A DNA stretch of 64,000 nt from Methanogenium cariaci JCM 10550 (GTDB taxonomy: Archaea > Halobacteriota > Methanomicrobia > Methanomicrobiales > Methanomicrobiaceae). The DNA is taken from positions 1-64,000 of the forward strand of contig NZ_BBBG01000003.1 of NCBI RefSeq assembly GCF_001315945.1, given 5' to 3'. The notes under the pieces are model-generated. The model was not told where the DNA came from. It saw only the letters and a program-made list of their open reading frames with translations, and did no database searches. Shown one piece after another: positions 9,758-19,042 of the stretch (the stretch's first letter is position 1; each line of letters opens with the position of its first letter). The position numbers and the translations under genes were made by a program.

Positions 9758-11003
9758 TATCCAGCGATGTCACGAAGGATATCGCGGATCTGCTGGCTGC
9801 GCATGGCATCCCGGAACGGGAGGTGTATCTCGACGCGGAGAACTCGGGGGGGCCGGTGTTCCCGGAGGCCCTTGAGGCGATGCACAATGCGTATCTGGGT
9901 GCCGGGAGGGGGGGGCATCCCTCCATCACCCACCGTATCGGGTGGGAGACCTACGAAACGCTCTATACCCGTTCATTGATGATCGGTGAGGCGTTACACT
10001 GCAAACCGGACGAGATTGTGTATACCCACAGCGGCACGGAGGCAAACAATCTCGCGGTCACCGGTCTTGCACAGGCGGGGGGGGAAAACGGAAAAAAATC
10101 ATTGTTTCTGCCATTGAGCACCTGAGTGTGATCTTTCCGGCCGAACGCCTGCAGGAGCATGGGTATACGGTGGTAAAAGTTCCGGTGGACGGTGAGGGGG
10201 GGTTTGTGGATTTGGACTTTCTCTCTGAACAGGTCGATGGCGATACGCTGCTGGTCAGTATCGCTCCCGTGAACCATGAAGTCGGGGGGGTGAAGCAGGA
10301 TATTCGCGCCATCATTGAACTGGTGAAGGACAAGGATGAAGCGGTGAAGATACACTGCGATGCATGCGATGCCTTCTGCCGGATGCCGCTGGATATGGAG
10401 AGGCTCGGTATTGATCTCGCCTCCTTCAGCAGCCATAAGGTCTACGGGCCAAGGGAGTCGGTGCCCTGTATGTGAAAGAGGGAACGGAGCTCGAACCATT
10501 GTCCGGGGGTCAGCTCAGTACCCAGAAGCTCTGGGCAGGGGGGGTGGAGAACATACCGGGGATTGTGGGTTTTGCCAAGGCAGTTGAGATGATGACGCAG
10601 AATCGTGAGGACTACATCACCCGTATGACCGCATTACGGGACCGGCTCATCCGGGGGTATCCTCGATGAGATTGACGATACGCTGCTAAACGGGCCCGCA
10701 GGGGGGGAGGCACGTGCACCGGATAATGTGAACATCAGTTTCCTGAACTGTGAGGGAGAGGCGATGACGGTGGAGATGAGTCTGAAGGGTGTGTATCTGT
10801 CCAGCGGGAGTGCATGCACCAGCCGTATCCTTGAACCAAGCCACGTGCTCCTTGCGTTAAAGAGAAAATACGAGGAGGCCCACGGGAGTGTACTCATGAA
10901 GACCACGCCGTTTCTCACGGTATCGGATATTGAATATGTATTGACGTGTTTCCCTGAGGCGGTGCAGAGGATCCGGTCAATTAGTCCATTTAGAGGAGGT
11001 TAG
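9754..11003 (+). CDS. iscS: Cysteine desulfurase (IscS/NifS)
   Basis: PLP enzyme of class V that takes sulfur from cysteine, about 400 residues. Seen in order: YLDAENSGPVFPEA at the N-terminus, HSGTEANNLAV, the SAIEH segment, HCDACDAF (Asp for the PLP ring), SSHKVYGPKG with the Schiff-base Lys and SSGSACTS with the catalytic Cys. Four frame breaks occur. An A7 run at 10092-10098 needs eight, one A is missing near 10450, and a G5 near 10655 needs four. All restore standard family sequence. Its neighbours TusA and IscU are the probable sulfur acceptors. Confidence 0.87.
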
Positions 11004-11007
11004 TGTT

Positions 11008-11577
11008 GTGTCAAGCAGAATTCCGTTAGCGTATAACCCAAAAGTTCTGGAGTTGTTTAAAAACCCGAAAAATCTGGGGAAGATGGAGGATGCGGATGTC
11101 GAAGCGCTCGTGGGCAGCAGGGCCTGCGGCGATATGATCGCCATCTATCTGAAAATCGATGACGAGACCCGGACGATCACGGATGTAAGTTTTGAAAGTT
11201 ACGGGTGTGCGGCAAATATCGCGGCATCAAGCATTATCACCGAGATGGTGAAGGGAAAGACCCTTGAAGAGGCATGGAATGCCAGCTGGAAGGAAGTCTC
11301 TGAAGAACTCGGCGGACTTCCCAGTGTGAAATTCCATTGCGGCGTTCTCGCGGTGGGGGCACTCCGGCGGGCGATCCGGAATTATTTCGAGGGAAAGGAG
11401 CTGCCTCCCTGGATACCGGAGAAGCTCACCCCGGATGAAAGGCATGCCCTGGAAGAAGAGCAGCTCATGGAAGTCCTGACGAAAAAGATGGAGCGGATGG
11501 ACGAGAGGATTGCGAAGGAAGAGGAGGAAGAATCTCAGGAGGAGGGGGGGAAGGAGAAGACAGCGGTTCCTCTGTGA
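11008..11577 (+). CDS. iscU: IscU/NifU-like Fe-S scaffold with a charged C-terminal tail
   Basis: 189 residues. The start is GTG at 11008 with a strong GAGGAGGT seven bases upstream. The N-terminal 125 residues are the NifU_N/IscU fold with the three ligand cysteines in GSRACGDMIAIYL, YGCAANIAASSIIT and KFHCGVLAVGALRRAI. The first motif lacks the usual Asp two residues after the Cys in the exact bacterial form. Beyond the fold is a 65-residue tail, mostly Glu, Lys and Met, ending EEEEESQEEGGKEKTAVPL, which bacterial IscU lacks. It assembles clusters with sulfur from the desulfurase just upstream. Confidence 0.85.
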   Translation: MSSRIPLAYNPKVLELFKNPKNLGKMEDADVEALVGSRACGDMIAIYLKIDDETRTITDVSFESYGCAANIAASSIITEMVKGKTLEEAWNASWKEVSEELGGLPSVKFHCGVLAVGALRRAIRNYFEGKELPPWIPEKLTPDERHALEEEQLMEVLTKKMERMDERIAKEEEEESQEEGGKEKTAVPL

Positions 11578-11605
11578 ATCGGTGTGAGTGGGCGGGGGGG
11601 AGGGA

Positions 11606-12221
11606 TCATTCATATCCGGAGAAGACGGAGAAGGTCGCCCAGAATACCGTGGACACAACTGCCACCTCGAGGTAAAATCCGAGCGTCACCCCCCCGATGG
11701 AGAAGAGCAGACTTGATCCTGTCTGTCCTGCGAGGCCGAGTGCTGCCACACCTGCATCAAGGATGTGTCCCAGTCCGGGAATAAATTCCGCGAAGAGGGG
11801 GGGTGGCGGAGCACCTGCCCAACCGTCCGGATTTACGAGCAGCGCAACCAGAAACGGGATCTGGAACATCGACCCGATTAAGAGGGCAAGAGTTTTCATT
11901 CTCCCGGAAATTGCCGGTGTGAAGTATATTTGTGTGAAGCAGATGTAGGGCATGACGACGGCCATCGCGGATATGGTCAGGAGTAGGGCGAGGAGTGTGT
12001 ATGACACCAACAGATTCGGTGGCGGCGCAGGGGAAAGTGTCGCCCCCGCCAATACTCAGAAGGAGTGCAAGGGATGTGATGACTGCGTAAACGGGAATCC
12101 TCCTTTTTTCTCTGACCAATGTGAACAGTCTGTCGAGAATAAACGGGTATATCAGTATGAATACGATTGCAAGCGGGATAATGAAGGGAGCAATCAGTCC
12201 GAAGAGTGTATTGTTTGACAT
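11606..12221 (-). CDS. Multi-pass membrane protein of unknown function
   Basis: About 205 residues once joined across one frame break near 12045. Hydrophobic segments are FGLIAPFIIPLAIVFILIYP, VYAVITSLALLLSI, YTLLALLLTISAMAVVMPYI, a helix at LALLIGSMFQIPFLVALLV and two near the C-terminus (LLFSIGGVTLGFYLEVAV, STVFWATFSVFSG), so about six TM helices. No motif that I recognise. It is convergent with the IscU gene and seems to be a single-gene unit. Confidence 0.6.
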
Positions 12222-12814
12222 TTTTTGAGTACCTTTAGGAAATAGGTGCCGTATCGCTAGGAGATGAACTCAGGTTCTGGTGCCATGCATCATCGTTCGT
12301 GCACCATCGTTCTGATGTCACGTGCCAAACGTTTGACGTTGCTTTATTAATGGTTTATGGCCCAACCGTTTACACGTCATCCACCTGCTTCCGTTCAGAT
12401 GGATGATTCATGGTGTTTCATCGTTGAAACCGGTGTTTGCAGAATATTTCCGGGATTTTACAGAGGTTTGCGGTCAAATCATTCACGGGAAAATTCAGAC
12501 CGAATGAAATGGATGATCCGTCAGAGCAACCGCGGGTACTGGCATTTACCTGCAAAGAGATGCTCTTTCGGTCTCTCACATCATTTTCATATATATTTAC
12601 AGCTCTGTAGAAATCCATACCTTTTTCCAAATAGTCATATTATGAAGAATCATTCGGATTTTGCGTATTATAATTTAGGTATAGAGGATTTCTACAAAGC
12701 CGAATTACCCAAATTATCATGGACAATTCATTGACTCATCAGAGAATTCTTGTTGTCCTAATGGATAAATATCAAACCAAAATATAGATTTTAAAAAGAA
12801 AGAGAATATTGAAA
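12222..12814. other. Intergenic gap without a supported gene
   Basis: About 590 bases. The part near 12290-12345 is the promoter side of the membrane protein and holds a short near-duplicate (CATCGTTCGTGCACCATCGT). One plus-strand frame of 125 codons (12357-12734) exists, but its composition and lack of any recognisable pattern make it unconvincing. The segment 12640-12810 is AT-rich. Confidence 0.4.
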
Positions 12815-13099
12815 TTAAAGGTGATCAGGGTCTATGAGATATTCATCATCTGTCATTGTTGAAATTCGCTCAAGGAGAGTTTGCAGGTATGTTTTTGCTT
12901 CATTTTCATCAACAAAACCATCTCTGATTATGTAGTCTACTGTACCCTCAGAATCAGGCACTTTTGCTGCATAAACAGAATACTCTTTTTGTTGAGGATA
13001 TAATTTCCCCGCGAAAAAAAAGTCAATTTGGTTAAAATTGAGGTAGAGTTCGCTTCCTAATCTGGCTTTGATAAATACGGGTTTAGATCTCTTCTCCAT
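12815..13099 (-). CDS. Small conserved-looking hypothetical protein
   Basis: 94 residues, intact, free of G/C runs. It starts MEKRSKPVFIKARLGSELYL and ends in a negatively charged helix (ISTMTDDEYLIDPDHL). The alternation of beta-type segments (YSVYAAKVPDSEGTVDYIIR) with two helices is plausible for a folded domain. I do not recognise the family, and neighbours give no hint. AT-rich promoter-like sequence lies at 13100-13150. Confidence 0.5.
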   Translation of the reverse strand: MEKRSKPVFIKARLGSELYLNFNQIDFFFAGKLYPQQKEYSVYAAKVPDSEGTVDYIIRDGFVDENEAKTYLQTLLERISTMTDDEYLIDPDHL

Positions 13100-13305
13100 G
13101 ATACAATTATTGTAATTGTTTGAAATAACTCTATGGGATTAATAATTGGTCATTTCATCATCTATGGATATTTCCCCGCTGGATTCTGTGGAAGTGGGTT
13201 AAGATGGAAATGTGCAGGTATTTCACCCTGATGATAGATTTCCTTCAAAGAAATCGTCAAAAATATCCATTCCGCTCTGAATAAACACTCAAAAAAGTTT
13301 CAGTA

Positions 13306-13384
13306 TGCTGATATGGGGGGGATTCGAACCCCAGTCGCTGGCGTGAAAGGCCAGCATGATTGGCCCCCCCTACACTATATCAGC
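13306..13384 (-). tRNA. tRNA-Glu (anticodon TTC)
   Basis: The minus strand shows acceptor GCTGATA/TATCAGC, anticodon arm CTGGC-CTTTCAC-GCCAG (anticodon TTC) and T arm TGGGG-TTCGAAT-CCCCA. The 3' strand of the T stem is written with seven C (G7 at 13315-13321 on the plus strand) where four must pair with the four G opposite. The D loop also carries a seven-G run. Taking three bases out of each gives 73 nt, the normal length without CCA. Confidence 0.92.
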
Positions 13385-13450
13385 AGTGGGCACAGTTGTG
13401 CCTGAATATATACGGGCCGGTTAGATATATAATTTTCGAATTGAAATTTT

Positions 13451-13500
13451 GAAAAAAATTGTGGAAAAAAATTGTGGAAAAGAATTGTGGAAAAGATTGG
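13451..13500. repeat. 13-bp tandem repeat, 3.8 copies
   Basis: GAAAAAAATTGTG stands twice in a row at 13451-13476, followed by GAAAAGAATTGTG and a partial GAAAAGATTGG. On the minus strand this places three T-rich blocks right after the ilvE stop codon, so it may serve as an archaeal T-rich transcription terminator. It lies between the ilvE and tRNA-Glu ends. Confidence 0.6.
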
Positions 13501-13506
13501 AATAAA

Positions 13507-14381
13507 TTAGTAGATCGGCGTCCCCCCCTCGTTCTCGGTCTTGGTTGTGAATCCGGCCATCAGCTGTTTGACAACCGGCCCCGGCTTTCCGGTACCAATC
13601 TCCCGGCCGTCAATCTTTGTCACCGGTGCTACTTCTGCGGCAGAGCCTGTTACGATCACCTCGTCTGCGGTATAGAGATCAAAATATCCCATGTTCCGCT
13701 CAACGATTGGAATGCCCAGTTCGTCAGCCACTTCAAGCAGCACCATACGGGTGATGCCCCGGAGATTGTTCAGCGTGTCCGGGGGGGTGATGATGACGCC
13801 GTTTTTCACCACATAGATATTGTCGCCGGAGCCTTCCGCGACATAGCCGTTGGTGTCAAAGAAGATGGCCTCGTCCCCGCCCTTGTAATTGGCCTCAATC
13901 TTTGCCATGATATTATTGAGATAATTGAGACTCTTCACATTCGGAGGCAGGGATTCTGCCGGGTTCCTTCTGATTGAGCAGGTGATGGCGGTCAGCCCCT
14001 TATCATAGAGATCACCGTACATGGCGCCCCATCCGGTTGCAATCACGATAATGGTGGGGGGGGTACTGCATTTATGCGGGTCAAGCCCCAGGTCACCGAC
14101 CCACGGGTGATGATTGGGCGTATGTAGGCATCCTTAAGATCGTTCTTTCGGAGCGTCTCAAGGATGACTTCGGTCATATCTTTTTTTGATATGGGTATCT
14201 GCAGGTCAATCGTCTTTGCAGAATCCCACATCCTGTCGATATGTTCCTGGAGACGAAACACATGCCCGTTATAGGCACGGATGCCTTCAAAAACGCCATC
14301 TCCGTAGAGCAGACCATGATCAAAGACGGAAACCTTCGCATCCTCTTCCTGGACAAACGCTCCGTTCAGGTAAATCAGCAT
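13507..14381 (-). CDS. ilvE: Branched-chain amino acid aminotransferase
   Basis: PLP fold type IV aminotransferase for Leu, Ile and Val, about 290 residues. The start [20 protein letters not shown] and [19 protein letters not shown] are typical. The Schiff-base Lys lies in [26 protein letters not shown] binds the cofactor phosphate region and [15 protein letters not shown] follows. Two errors break it: one G is missing in the segment after IITRG near 14095, and the C8 run near 14055 (read on the minus strand) should be five. Its stop is adjacent to a T-rich tandem repeat. It lies downstream of the F430 genes on the same strand after a gap of 110 bases. Confidence 0.88.
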
Positions 14382-14493
14382 AGAGTAGTATACCGTGCGG
14401 GAATTCAAATGGTTTGCGATCAAAAAATACGCAGACTCCAACCGATGCCCTGACAGCAGTCGCGGACGTTCGGTCGGGTATGCGTTCGGTTGG

Positions 14494-15900
14494 TTATCTT
14501 TCAGACCGGCACCGGTTGGTAAATTTCCGGAACATGCCGGGAACCGAGGACGGGTGCAGGTGGGTATATCCGGCCATCGTATTGTTGCACACCGCTCCGT
14601 CAAGATTGTCTTTGATACCCTTCCCCCCCCGTGTCAGCCGGTATGCATACTCCGTATCATCCGCCAGACGCACATCGGTGTGGTGGAACTCGTGGCCTGC
14701 GAAGGCACCGCTTCCGAGGGGGGGACTCTTATCCGACGCGGTTCCCTGCACATAGCCGATGACCCGTCTCACCGGCATCCGGGTCTCTCCCCCCCTGAAG
14801 ACACCTGCCATCGTGTAGTGCTCGTCTCTCGTCCGGTTGTCATGCCCTGCCGCAAGAACGAGATCTTCCGTGAGATAGATGAGACCGCCGCATTCTGCAT
14901 AGATGGGCGTGCCGTTGGCGGAGACCTCCCGTACAGCCTCCCGCATCCGAGTGTTCTGTTCCAGCTCGTCTGCAAACAATTCTGGGTAGCCCCCCCCGCC
15001 GATGATATATCCGTCGGCGTCCGGCAGGCGGTCATGGATGGGGGGGCTGAAAAAAACAGGCTCTGCCCCCCCTGTGCCCGGAGGAGATCGAAGAGATCGT
15101 TGTAGTAAAAATTAAACGACTCGTCAAGGGCCACACCGATTCTGATGTCCGTTGTATCCGCAGGCTGAAACAGGGCGGGCCTTTCTGTGGGTGCGGGGTT
15201 TCCTTTGCGATATCAAGGAGCTGGTCAATATCGACATGATCCCCCCCGATGATGTGGGTGATCGCATGAATTTTTTCATGGAACACCTCTTTTTGCGAAC
15301 CTTCAAGGAACGGCACCAGCCCCCCCAGATGCCGCATCGTCAGTTTCATCTCTTCCCGCCGGGGAATCGCACCGATCACCGGGATGCCACAGGCATGCTC
15401 TATTGCTGTCGTCGCCTTTTCGCGGTGGATATCCCCCCCGTTGATCTGGTTGAGGATGACCCCCCCCTCGATTCGGACGGCAGGATCAAACGCCTGAAAG
15501 CCCTTGACCAGCGCCGCTGCACTGCGGGTGATGCTCCGGGCGTCCACCACCAGAATCACCGGCAAATCAAGCGTCTTTGCGACGCTTGCCGTCGAACCCC
15601 TGTCGGTGAGGGCATCCGATCCCTCGTAGAGCCCCCCCCTGACTCCCTCCACAATCGAGATATCCACACCGACGGCACCATTGGCATACACATCATGCAT
15701 CAGGGCGCGTCCATGACAAAACTGTCCAGATTTCTGCAGGGCCTGCCGGTGACACCGGTGAGGTAGGACGGGTCGATATAGTCCATTGCCACCTTAAAGG
15801 GCTGGACAACATGATCTTCGGAGAGCAACGCGGCTATCGCAAGGGTGATGCTTGTCTTGCCACTGCCCGACCGGTCACCGGTAATAAGCAGGCTCTTCAT
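14494..15900 (-). CDS. cfbB: Ni-sirohydrochlorin a,c-diamide synthase
   Basis: A CobB/CbiA-type amidotransferase that converts the a and c acetates of Ni-sirohydrochlorin to amides with ATP and glutamine. The ATP loop [19 protein letters not shown] is at the N-terminus, and [14 protein letters not shown] follows. The class I-like glutaminase part has the nucleophile Cys in [15 protein letters not shown] and the His pair in GHEFHHTD. At least three C7-C8 runs (15247-15253, 15431-15437, 15468-15475) lie in the gene and the frame is broken in several places, though order and spacing fit a 460-residue CfbB. The assignment rests on its position in an F430 operon, since cobyrinate a,c-diamide synthase is a close paralogue. 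Confidence 0.85.
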
Positions 15901-16973
15901 GAAAGGCTCCGGACAATATCCCCGAATTCACTCGCCACAATCTCCTGCACTCCCAGCGTCTTCGGGTGCAGGTCAATCTCCACCACCACATGCTGGTGGC
16001 CGATGTCATGCAGCGGTTCGACCTGCCGGGGGCCGTTGGTGACCGAGAAGACCTCGACACCTTCGGTATACTGCGGGGGGGAATGGCGTGCGGCACTCCC
16101 ACAATGACGGCAAAGTCCGGTTGCACGTCTTGGATGATCTCGCCCACGCTGTCGCCGAGGACACCGTATTCATCCAGCGCCCCCGGTCATCACCGGGTCA
16201 ATGCCCTGTGCCTTCAGGCCGTCCCGGATATTTTTTGCATCCCGGCGAACCTTCGCAAGGCCGAGGTCGGAGAGATTCGCATAATACTGCATGTCAGCGT
16301 CAGGAGACGATGCATGCACCGCGACGAGAACGTCGGCGAACATATACGCCGTCTCCTTTTTCGCATTCATAATGACCATACCTTTCTTTCCGGCACGGAT
16401 GCATTCCAGGAGGCGTCCTGCCACCACGTGTTTCAGGTCACCGCGGGAAGGCTCGATATAGGGTTTGCATGCAGCGCCGCGGGCCCGTTCAACCGCATTC
16501 GCACCGTCCAGCAGGCGCTTTTGACGGCCCAGTTCTTCTTCGCTGATCCATCCGGCATCGGCCGCCGGGCGCAGCGCCGCCATGACTCCGTCGATATTCT
16601 CCCGGAACCCGGCATGAATGTCCATGGCGATGGCAGGGGGGGTTGTGATCTCCGAATCCCGTATCGCCGCCTCCATATCCTCGCCGATGATCATCGAGAC
16701 ACAGGTACCGATCACGGCAATACGAGTGGGGGCAAAGGTCTCTTCTGCATACTGCAGGACACGTTCCAGTGCTTCCTGTCCCCCCCCGAAGATGAACTCA
16801 TTGTCGCCAAGGGACGTGGTCAGAACCCGTAGTCCGTCTTCTTCCAGCAGACGTGCATGTTTGAACGAACAGCCCGATGGCCCGTGTAATATGGCAAGGT
16901 CACAGCCCAGATCACGGGCGGTATATAGGGCGGCAACAATAGAACTGGGGGGGCGTGGCTGAATGTATTGCAT
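15897..16973 (-). CDS. cfbD: Ni-sirohydrochlorin a,c-diamide reductive cyclase, subunit CfbD
   Basis: The NifD-like subunit of the enzyme that reduces and cyclises Ni-sirohydrochlorin a,c-diamide, about 358 residues. Conserved cysteines appear in HGPSGCSFKHARLLEEDG near residue 35 and in AVIGTCVSMIIGED near 95, matching the positions that hold a shared 4Fe-4S cluster in nitrogenase-like proteins. After a break at a joined run near 16185, the frame continues as EYGVLGDSVGEIIQDVQPDF. The stop overlaps the start of cfbB (ATGA). The NifH-like partner CfbC, needed for electron supply, is not encoded in this window. Confidence 0.85.
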
Positions 16974-16981
16974 AGTGTCTC

Positions 16982-18200
16982 TTATCTCCAGGTTTTTACC
17001 GCGAGCACAATGACTCCGGTGTCAGATTGAGTGTGTGCATACTCTTCTCCCTCTTTGAGGGAAGAGACATGCACGCAGGGAGGGGGGGAACGGCAGGTGT
17101 CCGCATCATCCGGGTAGCGTCTCCCACCAGTATTACCGAGTCCGGATTCGTTGTCTCGATTACCTGTTTGATATCTGCGAGAAAAAAGCCTTCGCAGATA
17201 TTCTCTGCCTCGGCGCCGATGACCAGAGTCAGCGGTGATCCCGGCAGAAGGGTTCTTGCATACCGCACCGCTTCCGTTGCGGTCTGTTGCGATGTGCCGG
17301 AATTCGCATCGTCAATAACCACCGACGAACCATTTCGTTTCAGCTGCAGTCTGCCCGGAAGGGCAGTAAACTCACTGAGGGAATCCGGGGGGGGATACCC
17401 CAGGATACAGGCAGCGGCAGCAGCGGTCTGTATGGCGTTCCGGTAGGCGGGCAGCACCAGAAGGGGGGGATTGTTGAATGCACCCTTCTTTCCGTCATAC
17501 GACCAGGAACAGACGGTGCCTTCGCAGCAGACAATGTCCTCTGCATGCAGAACCTGCTCACGGTCCCAGACAATGCCGGGTGCAGCGAGTATCTTGTCGC
17601 AGGAAAAGAGCATCTCTTTTTTGATCTCCCGTGCATGCTTCTTCCCGCCTGCGCAGAGGTAGTCCTCGTCAGAAGTGAGGATGCCCAGGTCTCCCATGCC
17701 GCTGACGCCGATGGACTGCTCGGCAACCAGCCAGCCCCCCCCGGAAGCAACCGCCATACTCGCTGCATGGATGGTCGATGCGGGGGGGGTGATGCTTTTT
17801 TCCCCCCCGCATTGTTCCGTGACGGGTATTCAGTGATGCCGATAGAGGAAAGCAGCACTCCCGTTCCCGGCAGCACGGATGCAAGGGCATGGGCGGTCGT
17901 CGTCTTTCCCCCCCGTGCACCAGTTATTTCAACCGTGAGATACGGCCGGGCCTTTCCCAGACAGAAAGGAATCATCTGATGATGCGTCCGGTAATCTGTT
18001 GCCAGATGCATCAAAGGATGGTCCGGGTCGAGATGGACCGGCGCTGCTATCATATCATACCTGCGTCCCAGGGCCTCTGTAACCGTGATGCTCCCTTTGT
18101 TTCGGTAGACATCAACGCTGTCAACAGTATATCCCTGAGATAAAAGATGGCGGGAAATTTCTGTTCCGCCATGAATGGTGTCAACCACCAGAATATGCAT
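16982..18200 (-). CDS. cfbE: Coenzyme F430 synthetase (Mur-ligase-like)
   Basis: Closes the carbocyclic ring in the last step of F430 synthesis, using ATP, with a Mur-ligase fold of about 400 residues. The N-terminal domain MHILVVDTIHGGTEISRHLL is followed by the ATP loop TGARGKTTTAHALA, written with an extra Gly because of a C7 run at 17908-17914. GNVVIDDANSGT-like sequence (SVVIDDANSGTSQQTATEA) is the central-domain segment. The true C-terminus is GVIVLAVKTWR with a stop at 16982-16984, reached after correcting the last frame. It sits eight bases upstream of cfbD in the same operon. Confidence 0.85.
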
Positions 18201-18205
18201 AGAAA

Positions 18206-18615
18206 TCAGGACTGATTGTTCAGTACATCATCCGCGTTTTTGATCATCAGGTCAGCGAGCAGCGGGTCGCTGCCGATGGGCTGTGCGTAAAGAAGCGGAA
18301 TCTCGGTTCCGTTCGCAAGCGTGAATGTGCCGGAGTTGGTTCCTTCTTCAAGGCCGAGGATTCCGGGGGGGATATCAATGAGAATGTGGATACCTTTTGC
18401 AAGAAAGAGGGGGACAACAACGAGTTTCTCAATGTCTGCTGCCTTGAATTCTTCGAGTACATCCTGCACCGAGGTTCGTTGATGCTCATGAACCCGGACT
18501 TTACGAGGAACCGGTCCTCTTTTGCTGCAACCTGGTTTGCGGTTGTTTCAATCAGTTCCTTGTTGTATTGTTTTTTACTTCCGTGTCCTACCAGTAAGAA
18601 TCCTGTATGTGACAT
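18206..18615 (-). CDS. cfbA: Sirohydrochlorin nickelochelatase (CbiX-short type)
   Basis: Inserts Ni2+ into sirohydrochlorin, the first step to F430. It is a single-domain CbiX of about 130 residues: MSHTGFLLVGHGSKKQYN carries the metal-site His, VVVPLFLAKGIHILIDIP the second one, and AQPIGSDPLLADLM closes the fold. One base is missing near 18470 (INEP then SVQDVLEEF), and a G7 run near 18364-18370 adds a Pro in DIPPGIL. It is the first gene of cfbA-cfbE-cfbD-cfbB. AT-rich sequence at 18620-18660 is the probable promoter region. Confidence 0.87.
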
Positions 18616-19042
18616 ATAATACTATGTAACACGATACTGAATATAATAATTACCTATTTGATTTTGCGTCTTCTTTTTCAGGAGTAGTGTATGGATGAGG
18701 AATTTTGAGCGCAAGGGTGTCCCTGCGCCGATATTATTCCCTGAACGAACCGTTTTTTCCGGGTTTGGGGGGGCAGCCTGAAACAGGCATGGGGGGGAAC
18801 GCCCCGTACGGTGATGATACTGTTGATCTGCCTGACCCGCGCCAATAACGGGCGGCTGAATGAAAATCCCCGGTATTCAAAGACATGATTAACCCCCCCT
18901 GCGTCTCTGCGAATGGTATCCCTCTCTGACACCCGGACTCTGAAATAAGAAATGCTGCGGGGGAATTTCCGTTGCAGAGGCATGTGCCGGGGGGGAGCAT
19001 ATAGGAAGTCATTACATATGCAGAAAAAAAGAATACAATAGA
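18616..19042. other. Intergenic divergent region
   Basis: About 425 bases between the divergent F430 operon and the marker 9 gene. No frame shows family resemblance. It contains four runs of seven G or C. Promoters for both sides should lie here: an AT-rich stretch at 18620-18660 for cfbA and one at 19010-19040 for the marker 9 gene. Confidence 0.5.

Noticed and set aside
9754-11003. Programmed ribosomal frameshifting in broken genes such as iscS
   Set aside because: The breaks need +1, +2, -1 or +4 corrections at unrelated positions without slippery sites or stimulatory structures, so errors explain them better.
12357-12734. Possible 125-codon plus-strand gene
   Set aside because: No recognisable motif, unusual composition and poor start context; retained only as a remark in the gap entry.
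14395-15105. Long plus-strand frames opposite the F430 and CoA genes
   Set aside because: They are GC-rich mirror frames of well supported minus-strand genes and show no motif of their own.
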